Origin: Rubrivivax sp.
Lineage (GTDB): Bacteria; Pseudomonadota; Gammaproteobacteria; Burkholderiales; Burkholderiaceae_C
Reading direction: 5' to 3'
Length of the DNA stretch: 64,000 nt
Assembly: GCA_022842595.1 (NCBI GenBank)
Contig: JALHPF010000026.1
Location: 1 to 64,000 of the forward strand
The notes beneath the pieces were generated by a model. The model was not told where the DNA came from. It saw nothing but the letters and a program-made list of their open reading frames with translations, and ran no database searches. Of this stretch, positions 23,286 to 32,602 are shown piece by piece. Each line of letters begins with the position of its first letter. The stretch's first letter is position 1. The position numbers and the translations under genes were made by a program.

Positions 23286-25520
23286 TTATCGGCTTTGCGC
23301 GACGCGGGCGCCGGCGCGGGTCGGGCTGTTCACCTGGATGTAGATCGGGTTGCTGTAGAACCAGATGTCGGCCCAGGCCGCCACGTCCAGCGCCGAGTAC
23401 TTGACGCCGTTGACCACTGGCAGGTGCGTCGGGCAGCCGTTGATGCTGTTGCCGGTGTAGGGCTTGCGGCCGCCGACCGGGGGCACTGTGGTGCCGACCG
23501 TCGTGCACGGGATGCGCAGCTTGCTTTCATCCGACGAGTTCGTGTACAGGTCGGACAGCGGGTTGCCGCTGGCGTCGGTCTCGAACGGCACCGAAGCCGG
23601 CAGGTTGGTGCCGCGCAGACGGAAGTACTGCGACTGGTTCGCGGTCACGGTGTAGACCATGGCCACGGCCGGGGCGCCACCCACGACCACGGGTGTCCAG
23701 TTGCTGCTGTTGAACACGGCGCGGATGCCAGCCGACGTGTTCTTGGCGGCAGGCGGCACCACGGGCTGGCCGGCACGCGGGTCCGGCGCCTGGTAGATGT
23801 CGTTGATGGTGGCCGTCGTACCGTCCAGGCGCAGCCAGTCGGTGTTGATGGGCCACTGTCCGGCGTAGTCAGGCGAACCGGGCGTTTTCAGGCCAGTGAC
23901 CAGGCCGCCGATCAGGTCGATGTGGTCCAGCACCGGCAGATTGAGCGGCTGCGTGACGCCGATCTGCAGCAAGGACGGGTTGGGGAACGTGTACGGCGAA
24001 TTGCTGGCGCCCTGCGGGTCGCGCGCCACGATGGCGACGACCACGTTCGTGCCCGGCGCGACCGTCAGGCGCTCGCCCATCGTGGCGCATCCGGCGGCGC
24101 TGGGCGCCGAGCTGTTGCTGGCCGCGGCCACGGCCAGGGCCTGAACCTGGGCAGCCGACAAGCCCGTGCAGGCCACGAAGGCCAGGCGGTCGATGAGCTG
24201 GCCGCTGTCGGTGAAGGTGTTGCCGCTGCGCAGGCCGTCGACGATGTTCTGCGGGTTCAGGCGGTCGCTGCCGTTCTTCACCAGGGTGAAGTTCTTCTGG
24301 TATTCACCGGGCTCGAAGTCCTGCGTGGTGCGGGTGTCGTCCGGGCCGAAGATGCCGCGGTTGTGCCAGTCGGAGCTGGCGAAGAACCAGAAGTTGCGAC
24401 CTTCGCCCAGCAGGGCGTCCCAAACGCCGCCGATCACGGCGCCATAGACGCCGGTGCCGCCGTAGGTGGTGCCGCCCACGGAGTCGGTGACGACGCCGTT
24501 GATGGTCTGGCGGCGCGGCAGGTATTCACCGCGGTCGGAAGAAGCGCCGTGGCCCGGCTGGGTCTCCATGCCGAAAGCGACCGTCGGGCCGGCGTTGTTG
24601 AAGTTGCGCAGGTGTTCGACGTTGAAGCCGTTGTTGCCGTTCGGGTTGAACGGGCCGGCACGTTCCAGGTGGGCCGGCACGTAGTAGCTGCCGTTCGGGT
24701 GGTTGGCCTGCATCCAGCGCACCGCTTCGGTGGTCTTGATGTGGCCGCGGTTACCCAGGCCCGTCGAGCCGGCGACCAGGCTGGGGATCAGCTTCTGTCC
24801 GGGGACGCTCCAGAAGGCGGTCGCCGCGGTGGAAATCGTGCTGCCGGGGACTTCACAGGACCACTGGTTGCTGACGCCGCGGGAGACATCCGGACCGTTG
24901 CCCCGGTCGAAGCAGTAGGTCCACTGGGACAGCGCATTCGCATTGCCCAGCACCGTGTTCGGGCCGCCGATCGACGTGCTGTAGATGGCAGCCGGTATCT
25001 GCCCGGCGATGACGGCCATCGAAGTGTGCTCATGGCCTTCAACCACGGATTCCAGGCCCAGGAACAGGGGCAGATTCTTGTTGGCAGCGAGGTTCTCGAG
25101 CAGCGGATACTGGAACGACTGCAGCTGCTGCCAGCGCCACATGTTGGCACCGCCAGGGTTGCCCAGGGGCGTCACGCCGCTGTTGGCCCAGGTGGTCGAC
25201 GGACCCTGGTTTGTAAAGGGATAGCCCGGTGTCGCCAGACTGGCATCTTCAGTCAGGGTGCAGTTGCGGCTGCCGCTGCCGCCGTGGCCGGCTTGAACGA
25301 ACCAGTCCAGACCCCAGACCGCGGTCGACTTCTTCACCTTCTTCTGCATCGACAGCGAGCCGTCTGAACAGGTGCTGTGGTTGTGGAAGTCGCCGGCGAC
25401 GTATTTGCCGGTCGCAGCGGGCTGCGCAACGGCTGTGCTGGCAGCGGTGGCCATGACGGCAGTGGTGATGGCAGCCATCGCGGCCAACGCGATGGGGTGC
25501 TTGGTGAACTGTGGGGACAT
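23286..25520 (-). CDS. Secreted PHP-domain metallohydrolase
   Basis: A 744-residue exported protein. AGGAG precedes the start at 25520, and a long signal peptide ends STAVAQ. The PHP phosphoesterase metal motifs are GDFHNHSTCSDGSLS (residues about 43-57), VQAGHGG, LESVVEGHEHTSM and FFASSDWHNRG. The part after residue 430 is a mixed-strand domain with no motif I recognise. Most PHP proteins are cytoplasmic; extracellular ones are thought to act on phosphate esters or phosphonates. It ends at a strong terminator and is divergent from a PEP-CTERM gene. The substrate is unknown. Confidence 0.75.
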   Translation of the reverse strand: MSPQFTKHPIALAAMAAITTAVMATAASTAVAQPAATGKYVAGDFHNHSTCSDGSLSMQKKVKKSTAVWGLDWFVQAGHGGSGSRNCTLTEDASLATPGYPFTNQGPSTTWANSGVTPLGNPGGANMWRWQQLQSFQYPLLENLAANKNLPLFLGLESVVEGHEHTSMAVIAGQIPAAIYSTSIGGPNTVLGNANALSQWTYCFDRGNGPDVSRGVSNQWSCEVPGSTISTAATAFWSVPGQKLIPSLVAGSTGLGNRGHIKTTEAVRWMQANHPNGSYYVPAHLERAGPFNPNGNNGFNVEHLRNFNNAGPTVAFGMETQPGHGASSDRGEYLPRRQTINGVVTDSVGGTTYGGTGVYGAVIGGVWDALLGEGRNFWFFASSDWHNRGIFGPDDTRTTQDFEPGEYQKNFTLVKNGSDRLNPQNIVDGLRSGNTFTDSGQLIDRLAFVACTGLSAAQVQALAVAAASNSSAPSAAGCATMGERLTVAPGTNVVVAIVARDPQGASNSPYTFPNPSLLQIGVTQPLNLPVLDHIDLIGGLVTGLKTPGSPDYAGQWPINTDWLRLDGTTATINDIYQAPDPRAGQPVVPPAAKNTSAGIRAVFNSSNWTPVVVGGAPAVAMVYTVTANQSQYFRLRGTNLPASVPFETDASGNPLSDLYTNSSDESKLRIPCTTVGTTVPPVGGRKPYTGNSINGCPTHLPVVNGVKYSALDVAAWADIWFYSNPIYIQVNSPTRAGARVAQSR

Positions 25521-25620
25521 GGATCCGGCTCCTGGGTTTGTCTGGGTGTGTCCGGACTCTAGGGAGGGCGATTGACGGTCCTGTGACAGAAGCGCCGGCT
25601 GGGCGATTGCTCCGGTCGGG

Positions 25621-25638
25621 ACCCCCTGATCCGGGGGT
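25621..25638. promoter_or_regulatory. Inverted repeat ACCCCC-N6-GGGGGT, copy 1
   Basis: ACCCCCTGATCCGGGGGT is a 6+6 inverted repeat in the 284-base gap between the divergent PHP gene and a PEP-CTERM gene. A near copy lies at 25696. It is a candidate operator for a shared regulator. Confidence 0.5.
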
Positions 25639-25695
25639 GGGTCGATCCCGGGGCCGTTCTCGCGGTCTGCGGTCTGGCGTGCCGCGCCGGTCCCT

Positions 25696-25713
25696 ACCCC
25701 TGAATGCGGGGGT
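25696..25713. promoter_or_regulatory. Inverted repeat ACCCC-N7-GGGGGT, copy 2
   Basis: ACCCCTGAATGCGGGGGT repeats the motif at 25621 (ACCCC, TGA, C, GGGGGT) 75 bases away, about 90 bases upstream of the PEP-CTERM start codon. Two similar inverted repeats in one intergenic region support a dimeric regulator. Confidence 0.5.
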
Positions 25714-25804
25714 CGGACCTCAGACGCTGCTGCTCGGGCGACGCGGCTTCGTCACAAACCCTGCGCATAGTCGATTCATTACAACGCCACCCCAGGACGA
25801 GCCC

Positions 25805-26485
25805 ATGAACATGCCCCCATTCGCCATCCGACACATCGTTGCTGCGGCACTGGTTTGCGCCGCCGGTGCATCGCACGCCACCATCGTCTTCACGAATTCG
25901 GCCGCCTCGCCCGTTTTCGTCGGTGGCAGCGTCGACCGCTTCACCGATCAGACCATCAACAGCTTCCTCCCCGATCTGTCGATCAACCGCACCGCTGGTG
26001 CATTCCGGTACACCGCAGCAACGACATTCAACGAGCCTGCCGAGTCCGGCCTGTTCATCGCCCCACTGGCGGGCAACATCGGTCTGTCGACCACCTGGTT
26101 CGATGATTCGCTGCTGTTCAACCTGCAGTCGCGGAACGTGTTCGGCTTCGGCGGCAATTTCTTCCGTTCGAACATTTTTGGTGAGGCGGTGGGTGCCAAC
26201 GGGGGCGGCGCCACCGGGGCTCCGACCGTCCGCATCACGGTCACCGATGTCAACGGGCTGAGCTTCACGCAAGCCGTGAACGCTTCGTCCACGACCTTCT
26301 CAGGCTTCATCTCCGATGTGCCGCTGCGCTTCGTCAGCGTCAGCATCGCCACGCCCGACATCGAGCGTTTCATCACTGCCGACAACATCGTCCTGTCGGC
26401 TGTTCCGGAACCCGGCACCTACGCGCTGCTGGTTGCCGGCCTGGCCGCTATCGGCCTGCTGGCACGTCGTCGTCGCGCCGACTGA
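25805..26485 (+). CDS. PEP-CTERM sorting-domain protein
   Basis: A 226-residue secreted protein. AGGACGAGCCC precedes the ATG at 25805. A signal peptide (HIVAAALVCAAGASHA) is followed by a beta-rich body (ATIVFTNSAASPVFVGGS, NIFGEAVGANGGGATG) of no known function. It ends in VPEPGTYALLVAGLAAIGLL-ARRRR, a textbook PEP-CTERM tripartite signal. Exosortase processing at the envelope is expected; such proteins are associated with exopolysaccharide or surface matrix. No exosortase gene is in the window. Confidence 0.85.
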   Translation: MNMPPFAIRHIVAAALVCAAGASHATIVFTNSAASPVFVGGSVDRFTDQTINSFLPDLSINRTAGAFRYTAATTFNEPAESGLFIAPLAGNIGLSTTWFDDSLLFNLQSRNVFGFGGNFFRSNIFGEAVGANGGGATGAPTVRITVTDVNGLSFTQAVNASSTTFSGFISDVPLRFVSVSIATPDIERFITADNIVLSAVPEPGTYALLVAGLAAIGLLARRRRAD

Positions 26486-26541
26486 ACCCCGGGTGGCGCT
26501 GCGGCTGTGCCGCACGCCACGGCAACCATGAGAATGTGCCG

Positions 26542-27168
26542 ATGAGCCACGAGGTCATCGACCTGTTTCCCACGCCCTTGCTTCGCGCCAAGGGCATTTT
26601 GCCTTTGCCGCTGGTGGCAGGGCTGGTGGCGCACTTCAGCGCCCAGGCCGACCGCGAGAACAACACCTCGCCCAATCTGTCGCACACGCGCATGCTGGCC
26701 CCGGGCGAAAGCCCGCTGTTCGGCCAGGCGGCGCAGCTCATCACGCCCAAGCTGGTGGCGATGGGCGAACAGATGTTCGGCGAAGCCCTGGGCTGGTCGA
26801 TCAAGGAGATGTGGGTCAACCTGCTGGACACCGGTGGCCACCAGGCCATGCACAACCACGCCAACAGCTTCATTTCGGGTGTGGTCTACCTGACGGCCAC
26901 CCACCCCGACTCGCAGACCGTGTTCATGAAGTCACCCGGCGGCACCGATTTCGCCTTCCGCAACGACCATGGCCGGACCCGGCCCACGCCCTACAGCGCC
27001 GACAAGTGGGTGAGCCCCGCGCCCGCGCCGGGCGACCTGGTGCTCTTCCCCAGCTACCTGATGCACGCGGTGCCGCCGAACCCTGGCGCAAGGCGAATCA
27101 GCCTGGCGTTCAATGCCATTCCCACGCGGCTCGATTCCTGGGGCTACAGCGTCGGCTTCAGTGGCTGA
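26542..27168 (+). CDS. Putative 2OG-Fe(II) oxygenase (TIGR02466 family)
   Basis: A 208-residue soluble protein starting MSHEVIDLFPTPL. The metal and co-substrate signature is GHQAMHNHANSFISGVVYL (first ligands), APGDLVLFPSYLMHAVPPN (distal His) and RISLAFN (2-oxoglutarate-binding Arg), the pattern of the TIGR02466 oxygenases. The target is unknown for the family. Its last eight bases overlap the start of the spermidine-synthase-like gene, so the two are translationally coupled. Confidence 0.85.
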   Translation: MSHEVIDLFPTPLLRAKGILPLPLVAGLVAHFSAQADRENNTSPNLSHTRMLAPGESPLFGQAAQLITPKLVAMGEQMFGEALGWSIKEMWVNLLDTGGHQAMHNHANSFISGVVYLTATHPDSQTVFMKSPGGTDFAFRNDHGRTRPTPYSADKWVSPAPAPGDLVLFPSYLMHAVPPNPGARRISLAFNAIPTRLDSWGYSVGFSG

Positions 27169-29797
27169 AACCGCCGCCCCTGCGCGCCAGCGCGCCGTGC
27201 TGGCCCTGATGGTGGCCTCGGGCTTTGCCGGGCTGGGTTACCAGATCGTCTGGACGCAGCAGGCCTCGCTGTGGCTCGGGCATGAATCGGCGGCGGTGCT
27301 GGCCGTCATCACGGCCTTCTTCGGCGGCCTGGCGCTGGGTGCGCTGACGCTGGGCCGCCGCATCGATCGCAGCGCCCGGCCCGCCCACTGGTACGCCGGC
27401 TGCGAAGTGCTGATCGCCGCCTGGAGCCTGGTGCTGGCCACGGCGATGGCGCCCCTCAGCGACACCCTGCTGGGCCTGATGGGTGCCCAGCCCACGCCGC
27501 TGTGGCAGGGGGCCGTGGCCTTCGTCGGCTGTTTCCTGCTGCTGCTGCCGGCCACCGCAGCGATGGGTGCCACGCTGCCGGCCATGGAACGTGTGCTGGC
27601 GGGTTTGACGGTACGGGCCTCGCCCATTGATTCACCGATCGCCGCGCTGTATGCCAGCAACACGCTGGGCGCGCTGCTGGGTGTGCTGGCGACGGCTTTC
27701 TGGCTGGTGCCGGCCTTCGGCCTGGCCCGCACTGCCGCAGCCTGTGCGCTGCTGAACCTGCTGTGTGCCGGCATCGCGCTGGCGCTGGCGCCCAAGGCGG
27801 TTCACCCTGCCCAGGTGCCGCCGGCCACCGCTGCGGCGCCAGTGTCACGCAGGGCCTGGCCGCTGCTGGCAGCCACGGGGTTTCTTGGCATCGCCTACGA
27901 GGTGTTGGTGGTGCGTGTGCTGAGCCAGGTCACCGAGAACACGGTCTACACCTTCGCCATGCTGCTGGCCATCTACCTGCTCGGAACAGCGGCGGGTGCG
28001 GCGGTGTATGCGAAGGCAGCCGCGCGCTGGATCCCGGTGGCCGGCCCACAGGCGCATGCGGCCCTGCGCGACAAGCTCGTGGCCGCCGTGGCCTGGGCCT
28101 GCCTGCTCGGCACCGCCAGTCTGTGGGGCGCAGAAGCCCTGCGTGATGGGGTGCTGGCCCATCAGGCTGCCGACTCGGGCACCCCGGCCGGCATGGGCTG
28201 GGCGCTGGCGGCGGAGGCCTTGCCGGCCCTGCTGGCCTTCGCCCTGCCTACCCTCGCCATGGGCGCGCTCTTCAGCCACCTGGCCACCCAGGCCCGGCAG
28301 GTCGGAACGAGTTTGGGTACAGCGCTTGGCGCGAACACCCTGGGCGCCGCTGCCGCACCGCCGCTGGTGGCGGGCCTGCTGGTGCCGGCGCTGGGCAGCC
28401 AGGGCGCCTTGTTGTTCGTGGCAGCCGCTTACGTGGCCTTGATCAGCATGACCACCTGGCGCTGGCCCTGGGCTGCAGGCGCGGTGGCAGCGGCGGCCGG
28501 CACCGCGCTGCTGGCGCCACCGCTGGCCTTTGTCGACGTGCCGGAAGGCGGCCGCGTGCTCAGTTACAGCGAAGGTGCGCTCGCCGCTGTCAGCGTGGTG
28601 GCCGATGCCGATGGCGTGGCCCGGCTGCGCATCAACAACCGGCAACAGGAAGGCAGCAGCGCCACCGGGCTGGCCGATGCCCGCCAGGCCTTGCTGCCCG
28701 CCCTGCTGCACCCGGCACCCCGGCAGGCGCTGTTCCTGGGCCTGGGAACGGGGGTCACGGCAGCCGCCGCCGCGGCCGACCCCGGCCTGAAGGTGGATGC
28801 GGCCGAACTCTTGCCCGAGGTGATCGAGGCATCGGCGCTGTTTCGCCAGACAGACCCGGAGGCCAGCCCGGGCCCGCGCCTGATCGCTGCCGACGCCCGC
28901 CGCTTCGTCAAGGCGGGCACCAGCCGCTACGACCTCATCGTCAGCGACAACTTCCATCCCGCGCGCAGTGGCTCGGGCCTGCTCTACACCGTCGAACACT
29001 TCCAGGCCGTGCGTGAGCGGCTGGCGCCGGGGGGGCTGTTCTGCCAGTGGCTGCCATTGCACCAGCTCGACCTGGACACGCTGCGCAGCGTGGTGCAGTC
29101 GTTCCTGGCCGTGTACCCCCAGGCGGCTGCCGTGCTGGCCACGAACAGCCTGCAAACGCCCGTACTGGGCCTCGTGGCGCGGCCCGATGCACCCCGCTTC
29201 AGCCTGCCGGCAGTGCAGGCGCGGTTGGCGCTGTACGGCGGGCCGCAAAGCCTGCCGGACTACGGCCTGGCCGACGCCTTTGCCGTGCTCGGCAGCCTGG
29301 TGGCCGACGCACCGGCCCTGCGCCGCTTTGCGGGCGATTCGCCGTTGAACACCGATGACCGCCCGCTCGTGGCCTACCGCGCGCCGCGCATCACCTACGT
29401 GCCCGACTCGCTGCCGGCCGACCGCCTGCAGGCGCTGCTGAGTGAACTGGGCGCGGTGCCGGCCAGCCCGGCGACGCTGGTCGACGCCGGTGCCGACGCG
29501 GCCTGGCTGCCGCGCCTGGGCGCCTACTGGGCCGCCCGCGACCGCTTCATCGACGCCGGCCGCCACGTGCGCCCCAGTGCCGACGCCCGGCAGATGCTGG
29601 CCCAGGTGCAGGCACCGCTGCTGGCCGTGCTGCACACCAGCCCGGACTTTCGCCCGGCCTTCGACCCCTTGCAGCGCATGGCACGGCAGCTGGCCGGCCG
29701 CGACCCCGTGGCGGCGCAGGCGCTGGACGATGCGCTGGCGGCGGTCGAGGCACGGCGTTGGCCGGCTGCCGCATCCAGCACCGCCCCGCAGCCGTAA
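27161..29797 (+). CDS. Fused multipass membrane / spermidine-synthase-like protein
   Basis: About 878 residues. The likely start is GTG at 27161 (VAETAAPARQRAV), which overlaps the oxygenase gene by eight bases. The N-terminal 430 residues form about 12 to 14 membrane helices (SGFAGLGYQIVWTQQASLWL, FFGGLALGALTLGRRI). The C-terminal part is a spermidine-synthase-like methyltransferase fold with LFLGLGTGVTAAAAA and YDLIVSDNFHPARSG and LYTVEHFQAVRERLAPGG. Fused proteins of this form are common in bacteria, and most lack proven aminopropyl-transferase activity. The final 120 residues are helical. Confidence 0.82.
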   Translation: MAETAAPARQRAVLALMVASGFAGLGYQIVWTQQASLWLGHESAAVLAVITAFFGGLALGALTLGRRIDRSARPAHWYAGCEVLIAAWSLVLATAMAPLSDTLLGLMGAQPTPLWQGAVAFVGCFLLLLPATAAMGATLPAMERVLAGLTVRASPIDSPIAALYASNTLGALLGVLATAFWLVPAFGLARTAAACALLNLLCAGIALALAPKAVHPAQVPPATAAAPVSRRAWPLLAATGFLGIAYEVLVVRVLSQVTENTVYTFAMLLAIYLLGTAAGAAVYAKAAARWIPVAGPQAHAALRDKLVAAVAWACLLGTASLWGAEALRDGVLAHQAADSGTPAGMGWALAAEALPALLAFALPTLAMGALFSHLATQARQVGTSLGTALGANTLGAAAAPPLVAGLLVPALGSQGALLFVAAAYVALISMTTWRWPWAAGAVAAAAGTALLAPPLAFVDVPEGGRVLSYSEGALAAVSVVADADGVARLRINNRQQEGSSATGLADARQALLPALLHPAPRQALFLGLGTGVTAAAAAADPGLKVDAAELLPEVIEASALFRQTDPEASPGPRLIAADARRFVKAGTSRYDLIVSDNFHPARSGSGLLYTVEHFQAVRERLAPGGLFCQWLPLHQLDLDTLRSVVQSFLAVYPQAAAVLATNSLQTPVLGLVARPDAPRFSLPAVQARLALYGGPQSLPDYGLADAFAVLGSLVADAPALRRFAGDSPLNTDDRPLVAYRAPRITYVPDSLPADRLQALLSELGAVPASPATLVDAGADAAWLPRLGAYWAARDRFIDAGRHVRPSADARQMLAQVQAPLLAVLHTSPDFRPAFDPLQRMARQLAGRDPVAAQALDDALAAVEARRWPAAASSTAPQP

Positions 29798-29802
29798 GGC
29801 TG

Positions 29803-30402
29803 ATGGCGCTCGATCTTTTGTCACGAGGATTTCCGAGAGTGTCCCGTTGTGCTTTCAGGCGTGCTGGTCGAAGGCTGGTCTGGTGCCTGGTCGCGCTGCT
29901 GCCTTGGCTGGGCATGGGCATTGCCCAACGGCAGACCCTGGGGCCGCTGCACGTGCATGCCCCTGCGCCAACGCAGGCCGAAGGTGGGCACACCGCGGCA
30001 ACGCTGCTGCACAGCGCGCTGGAGGGGTGGTGGGCGCAGGTGCAGGCGCAAAGCAAGGCACGTGAGCATGCGCGCGCGCATGCCGATGCCCGAGCCCATG
30101 CGCATGCCCCTGCTCATGCGCACGCCCATGCCGACGACGAAGCCGTGGCCCACGCCCACGCGGCCTGGCAACGCCACCACCATGGTCCGCAGGACAGCAC
30201 CGTGATTGCGCTGGACGCTGTTGCCGAGACGCTGGACGCGCAGGGCGCAGCCGCGTCCCTGCTGCTGCCCGTGCTGGGGGTACCTGTGGGCGGCTTGCGC
30301 ATGGCCGCGGCCATGGCCGGCCACCGCGCCTGGCCGCGGGTGGCCGGTGCGCGTATCAGAAGCTGGGGCATCGCGCCCCCGCTGCCGCCGCCGCGCGGCT
30401 GA
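29803..30402 (+). CDS. His-rich envelope protein of the metal-uptake locus
   Basis: A 199-residue protein with a hydrophobic N-terminal helix (RRLVWCLVALLPWLGMGIA). A long His/Ala tract follows (ARAHAHAPAHAHAHADD, AVAHAHAAWQRHHHG) that should bind Ni, Co, Zn or Cu. A second hydrophobic segment (AASLLLPVLGVPVGG) precedes a C-terminus ending PPLPPPRG, which resembles the DUF2946-type small metal-linked proteins. It lies just upstream of a TonB-dependent receptor and a DUF4198 gene, so a periplasmic metal reservoir or sensor role is plausible. Confidence 0.65.
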   Translation: MALDLLSRGFPRVSRCAFRRAGRRLVWCLVALLPWLGMGIAQRQTLGPLHVHAPAPTQAEGGHTAATLLHSALEGWWAQVQAQSKAREHARAHADARAHAHAPAHAHAHADDEAVAHAHAAWQRHHHGPQDSTVIALDAVAETLDAQGAAASLLLPVLGVPVGGLRMAAAMAGHRAWPRVAGARIRSWGIAPPLPPPRG

Positions 30403-30521
30403 ACACGCCGCCTCGTTCCACCTTCGTCATTCCTCGTCATCAGCAGGTGCCACCGCACCTGCTTGCGTGCGTTCGCCTGTCCGCAACGCGGCAGCGCCGT
30501 GCGCCAAAGAAAGCTTCAGCC

Positions 30522-32570
30522 ATGCAACATCGAACATTCCATGCGCCGCCCAGACGGCTGCTGCGCCATGCCCTGGCACTGGCGGCGCTGGCTGCCACGA
30601 TCGGCTCCGCCGCAGCCCAGTCGGCTACCCAGCAGATCGAGATCAAGGGCCAGGGCCTGCGCACCGGCGGGCAGGCCTACAGCAGCACCACGCTGGACAC
30701 GCAGCAGATCCGCGATGCCGCCGTCAACCAGCCCGAACGGCTGCTGCGTCAGGTGCCCGGTGTCGAACTGCGCAGCTACGGGTTGGGTGGCGTCGTCAAC
30801 GTCGTCAGCATCCGCGGCTTCAACGGCGGCGCGCACGGCGGCGACCTGGGCATGGTCGTCGACGGCATTCCGCTGAACGAGGCGATGTCGCATTCCGACG
30901 GCTATGCCGACCTGAACGTCGTCGTCCCACTCGAGATCGAACGTTTCCAGGTCTACCGTGGCCCGGTCTCGGCGCTGTACGGCAACTTCAACCGCGGCGG
31001 TCTGGTCGCCATCGAAACACGGCGGCGCGGCCACTACCTGGAGGCCGATGCCTCGCTGGGCTCGTTCGGCACTGCCGACGTCCAGGCTGCGCTCGGCACC
31101 AGGCTCGGCAGTGGCGACTTCAACGGCGCCGCCCAGCTCTACCGCAGCAGCGACTTCCGACCCGACTCGAAATACACCCGCGGCACCGTCAGCGGACGCT
31201 GGTCGCTGGACATGGCCGGGGCTGGCACGCTGTCGCTGTCGGCGCGCGCCCACCAGGGCGACTGGGATTCGGCCAGCTACCTGCCGAAAAGCCAGTTCGA
31301 CGCGGGTGACCCTTACGGCAAGGACGCCCGCGTGCGCAACGACGGCGGCAGCAAGAACTTCACCACCGCGCGGGTGGACGTCAACCTGCCGTTGTCGGCG
31401 CAGCTCAAGCTGTTGAGCTTCGCCTACGGCACCCAGCAGGACTACACACGCTTCTTCACGCGCCCGCTGAATGCCAGCACCTGGAGCCAGCGCGAGGAGA
31501 CCTACGACCGCCGCGTGGCCGGTGCCGGCGCCAGCCTGAACGGGCGCCATGTCGTCGGCGGCCTGCCGCTGGACTGGGTGGCCGGGGCAGAGTTCTACCG
31601 CGAGTCCACCGACTACCTGTTCTTCGAAGGGACGCAGGCGCGCACCCGCGTGGCCCCGGCCGGCTTCGACCGCCGCTACGACTTCAACAGCGCCTCGGCC
31701 TTCACCGAGCTGGCCTTGAACGTCGCGCCCTGGTTGCGGCCCACGCTGGGCCTGCGCCACGACCGCTTCACCGGCGACTGCACGCGCCAGGGGCCGGAAA
31801 CCGGCTCCGACCCCTGCAGCCGCCTGAACGATGCCAGCCGCACCACGCCCAAGCTGGGCGTGGTGTCGACGGTGGCCCCGGGCCTGGACCTGCGCGCCAG
31901 CCTGGCCGAGGGCTTTGCGCTGCCTCCGGGCACGGCCAAGTACGCCGCTGGCGGTGCCGGCCTGGAGCCGACGGTGTTCAAGCAGACCGAGCTGGGTGCC
32001 AGCTACAGGTCGGCATGGCTGCGTGCCGACCTCACCGGATACCGCATCACCAGCCGCAACGAAGTGCGCACCGTCTCGCCAGGCGTGTTCGAAAACTTCG
32101 GCAGGACGCTGCGCCGCGGCACCGAGGCCGCGCTGACGCTGATGCCGATGGACCACCTCGAAGTGGGTGTGGTGGCCACACGCATGAACGCGCGGGTCGA
32201 AGAGAACGCCAACCCGGTGCTCGTGGGCAAGCAGGTCACCGGTGTGCCACGCCAGACCACGGGCGTGACGCTGGCCTGGCGGCCGCCCGAGGGTTTGGGC
32301 GCCAGCGCCGAATGGCGCCGGGCCAGCGACAGCGCCGTCGATGCGCCCAACACCGTGTTCCATGGCGGCTACAGCACCGTCGATGTCGGTGTGCAGTACG
32401 TCGGTCGGCTGGGAAATTCCCCTGGCCTGTCCAAGTACCGCGCCTATGCCCGCGTGCAGAACGCAGGCGACCGCGTCTATGCCAGCAATGCCTTCGTCAT
32501 CGGCGGCCAGCAGCTCGTTGCCCCGGCGTCGCCGCGCACCGTGCAGCTGGGCGTGCAGGTCGATTTCTGA
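30522..32570 (+). CDS. TonB-dependent outer-membrane receptor
   Basis: A 682-residue protein with a signal peptide (HALALAALAATIGSAAAQ). The plug domain is recognisable: LLRQVPGVELRSYG, VSIRGFNGGAHGGDLGMVVD, FQVYRGPVSALYGNFNRGG. The barrel ends SPRTVQLGVQVDF with the terminal Phe needed for outer-membrane assembly. A clear TonB box is not evident. Its neighbours (His-rich protein, DUF4198 protein, HupE genes 10 kb away) favour a metal or metallophore substrate such as nickel or cobalt; this is inference. Confidence 0.88.
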   Translation: MQHRTFHAPPRRLLRHALALAALAATIGSAAAQSATQQIEIKGQGLRTGGQAYSSTTLDTQQIRDAAVNQPERLLRQVPGVELRSYGLGGVVNVVSIRGFNGGAHGGDLGMVVDGIPLNEAMSHSDGYADLNVVVPLEIERFQVYRGPVSALYGNFNRGGLVAIETRRRGHYLEADASLGSFGTADVQAALGTRLGSGDFNGAAQLYRSSDFRPDSKYTRGTVSGRWSLDMAGAGTLSLSARAHQGDWDSASYLPKSQFDAGDPYGKDARVRNDGGSKNFTTARVDVNLPLSAQLKLLSFAYGTQQDYTRFFTRPLNASTWSQREETYDRRVAGAGASLNGRHVVGGLPLDWVAGAEFYRESTDYLFFEGTQARTRVAPAGFDRRYDFNSASAFTELALNVAPWLRPTLGLRHDRFTGDCTRQGPETGSDPCSRLNDASRTTPKLGVVSTVAPGLDLRASLAEGFALPPGTAKYAAGGAGLEPTVFKQTELGASYRSAWLRADLTGYRITSRNEVRTVSPGVFENFGRTLRRGTEAALTLMPMDHLEVGVVATRMNARVEENANPVLVGKQVTGVPRQTTGVTLAWRPPEGLGASAEWRRASDSAVDAPNTVFHGGYSTVDVGVQYVGRLGNSPGLSKYRAYARVQNAGDRVYASNAFVIGGQQLVAPASPRTVQLGVQVDF

Positions 32571-32602
32571 ACCATCGCTTCTTCAAACCAAAGGAACGCA
32601 CC

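Noticed and set aside
23214-25367. Plus-strand open frame of about 717 codons opposite the PHP gene
   Set aside because: Low-complexity Val/Arg/Gly/Ala composition with no motif, whereas the minus strand has a signal peptide, ribosome site and PHP metal motifs.
27845-29824. Minus-strand open frame of about 659 codons under the spermidine-synthase-like gene
   Set aside because: Shadow frame with Gln/Arg/His bias and no domain. The plus strand encodes membrane helices and a SAM-binding motif.
30060-30190. Possible DNA tandem repeat in the His-rich gene
   Set aside because: The repetition (GCNCAT-type units) follows from the His-Ala coding pattern and is not an exact nucleotide repeat.
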